Part shown: piece after piece, positions 5,660 to 6,939 of the stretch
Position numbering within the stretch: the stretch's first letter is position 1
Layout of the letters: each line of letters opens with the position of its first letter
Assembly: GCA_007133715.1 (NCBI GenBank)
Contig: SLMF01000054.1
Span: 1 to 6,939, forward strand
Origin: Planctomycetaceae bacterium
GTDB taxonomy: Bacteria; Planctomycetota; Planctomycetia; Pirellulales; Pirellulaceae
Length of the DNA stretch: 6,939 nt
Reading direction: 5' to 3'
The notes under the pieces: generated by a model
Databases searched by the model: none
What the model was told of the DNA's origin: nothing
What the model saw: the letters and a program-made list of their open reading frames with translations, nothing else
Translations under genes and position numbers: made by a program

Positions 5660-6939
5660 ATGAGCACCGCCCCTCCCGAATCGAACACGCCCGGCACCGG
5701 CCAGCTGTCTCCGGCCTCGCGATCCGCTTTGGTCCAGGTGCGCGAGCTGCGGACCTACTTCCACACCGAACAAGGCGTGGTCGCCGCCGTGGATGACATC
5801 GCCTTCGATATCGAATCCGGCAAGACCCTGGGGATCGTGGGCGAGTCGGGCTCGGGAAAGTCCGTGACCTCGCTGTCGATCATGCGGCTGCTGGAAACCA
5901 GCGGACGGATCGAAACCGGCCAGATCTCCTTCCTGGGCCGCGATCTGGTCCAGCTGCCCGAGCCGGCGCTGCGGAAGATCCGCGGCAAAGATATCAGTAT
6001 GATCTTCCAGGAACCCATGACCTCCCTGAACCCGGTGTTCACCGTCGGCGCGCAGGTCATGGAGGCCCTTGTGCTGCACCAGCGGCTGTCGCAGGCCGAA
6101 GCCCGCCAACGTACGATCGCGTTGTTCCGCGAAGTCGGCATCTCCCAGCCGGAACAGAGCGTCGACAGCTATCCCCACCAAATGTCGGGCGGCCAGAAGC
6201 AGCGGGTGATGATCGCCATGGCCCTGTCCTGCAATCCCCAATTGCTGATCGCCGACGAACCGACCACCGCCTTGGACGTCACGATCCAGGCCCAGATCCT
6301 GGACATCCTCCGCCGCCTGCGGGACGACCGCGGGATGGCGATCCTGTTCATCACCCACGATCTGGGCGTGATCGCCGAGATCGCCGACGATGTGGCCGTG
6401 ATGTTCCAAGGCAAGATCGTCGAATACGGCAAGATCCTGGATATCTTCGGCGACCCGCAGCACCCTTATACCAAGGGCCTGTTGGCCTGCCGACCACGCT
6501 TGGACAGCCTGTACAAACGCTTGCCGACCGTCAGCGATTTCATGCAGACGGTCGAAGAACAGGGCTCGATCCGGGTAATCGAAAAACAGCTGGACGACCA
6601 GCGTCTGCAGCAACTGATCTCGCGCGGTCGCGGCCGCCTGCTGCACCCGCGCCGGGAACTGGCAGCCATGGGGCATCCGTGGGAAGAAGGGCACCATCCC
6701 CCGGGAACCGCGACCGTGCCGGAGGACGCCACCCCGATGCTGCGGGTCGAGCAGCTACGGGTCTACTTCCCGATCCGCCGCGGTGTGCTGTTGCGGACGG
6801 TCGGCTATACCAAAGCGGTGGACGACATCAGCTTCAATATCTATCGCGGCCAGACCCTGGGACTGGTCGGCGAATCCGGCTGCGGCAAGACCACCACCGG
6901 GCGGGCGATCCTGCGACTGATCGAACCCACCGGCGGCCG
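5660..6939 (+). CDS. Fused two-domain peptide ABC transporter ATPase (DppD-DppF/YejF-like), 3' end cut by window
   Basis: The energy-coupling subunit, cytoplasmic, hydrolysing ATP to drive import; 426 codons are visible with no stop before the window edge. The first ABC domain (about 24-262) is complete: Walker A GESGSGKS (61-68), Q-loop IFQEPM (Q117), signature MSGGQKQR (175-182), Walker B LLIADEPTTALD (195-206, catalytic E200) and H-loop H233. The oligopeptide-transporter C-terminal motif DPQHPYTKGLL (265-275) follows. A polar linker of about 77 residues (283-359) leads to a second ABC domain, starting MLRVEQLRVYFPIRRG (360-375), of which Walker A GESGCGKT (404-411) is seen before the edge. 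Both domains in one chain matches YejF and GsiA-type ATPases rather than separate DppD and DppF. ATG 5660 lies 16 bases after the permease stop, with GGAAAG at 5649-5654 as a possible ribosome site. The remaining Q-loop, signature, Walker B and stop must lie downstream. Confidence 0.93.
   Translation, partial: MSTAPPESNTPGTGQLSPASRSALVQVRELRTYFHTEQGVVAAVDDIAFDIESGKTLGIVGESGSGKSVTSLSIMRLLETSGRIETGQISFLGRDLVQLPEPALRKIRGKDISMIFQEPMTSLNPVFTVGAQVMEALVLHQRLSQAEARQRTIALFREVGISQPEQSVDSYPHQMSGGQKQRVMIAMALSCNPQLLIADEPTTALDVTIQAQILDILRRLRDDRGMAILFITHDLGVIAEIADDVAVMFQGKIVEYGKILDIFGDPQHPYTKGLLACRPRLDSLYKRLPTVSDFMQTVEEQGSIRVIEKQLDDQRLQQLISRGRGRLLHPRRELAAMGHPWEEGHHPPGTATVPEDATPMLRVEQLRVYFPIRRGVLLRTVGYTKAVDDISFNIYRGQTLGLVGESGCGKTTTGRAILRLIEPTGG

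Noticed and set aside
5351..6697. 448-residue - strand open frame opposite the second permease and ATPase genes
   Set aside because: Spans two real genes and their gap, has shadow-type composition and no motif. Its length follows from the strong third-position GC bias of the coding strand.

Overview
The window reads as one strand of a GC-rich (roughly 60% or a little more) bacterial chromosome, most likely from a planctomycete. The clues are a peptide-binding lipoprotein whose wording matches, as I remember it, a planctomycete-type family, a DUF6868-like small membrane protein, and genes that mostly lack strong Shine-Dalgarno sites. No mobile element, CRISPR array, tRNA or rRNA was seen. Every supported gene is on the + strand.

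Layout: 1-262 holds no gene I can support, but has a perfect 8-bp hairpin (62-82). At 263-505 is an 80-residue two-helix membrane protein resembling DUF6868. At 591-1415 is a TrmH/SpoU-family RNA 2'-O-ribose methyltransferase. The rest, 1510 to the right edge, is a peptide/nickel-type ABC importer: substrate-binding lipoprotein (1510-3435), first permease (3530-4522), second permease (starting inside the first one's stop codon, 4522-5643), and a two-domain fused ATPase (5660 to beyond 6939, cut by the window end).

How the genes work together: the lipoprotein would capture an oligopeptide or peptide-like compound outside the cytoplasmic membrane and hand it to the heterodimeric permease. The single ATPase polypeptide with two ABC domains would power import. 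Gene order (binding protein, B-type permease, C-type permease, fused ATPase), the enlarged periplasmic loop of the second permease and the fused ATPase all resemble the YejABEF architecture more than classical five-gene Dpp/Opp. The substrate is not known from sequence. A stem-loop with a short T run between the binding-protein gene and the permease genes may let the binding protein be made in excess.

The most notable points are the roughly 95-residue N-terminal extension on the binding protein, the Yej-type loop in the second permease, the long linker in the fused ATPase, and a shift in leucine codon choice inside the first permease gene. I see no wholly new system; this is a lineage-specific version of a known importer next to ordinary housekeeping genes.
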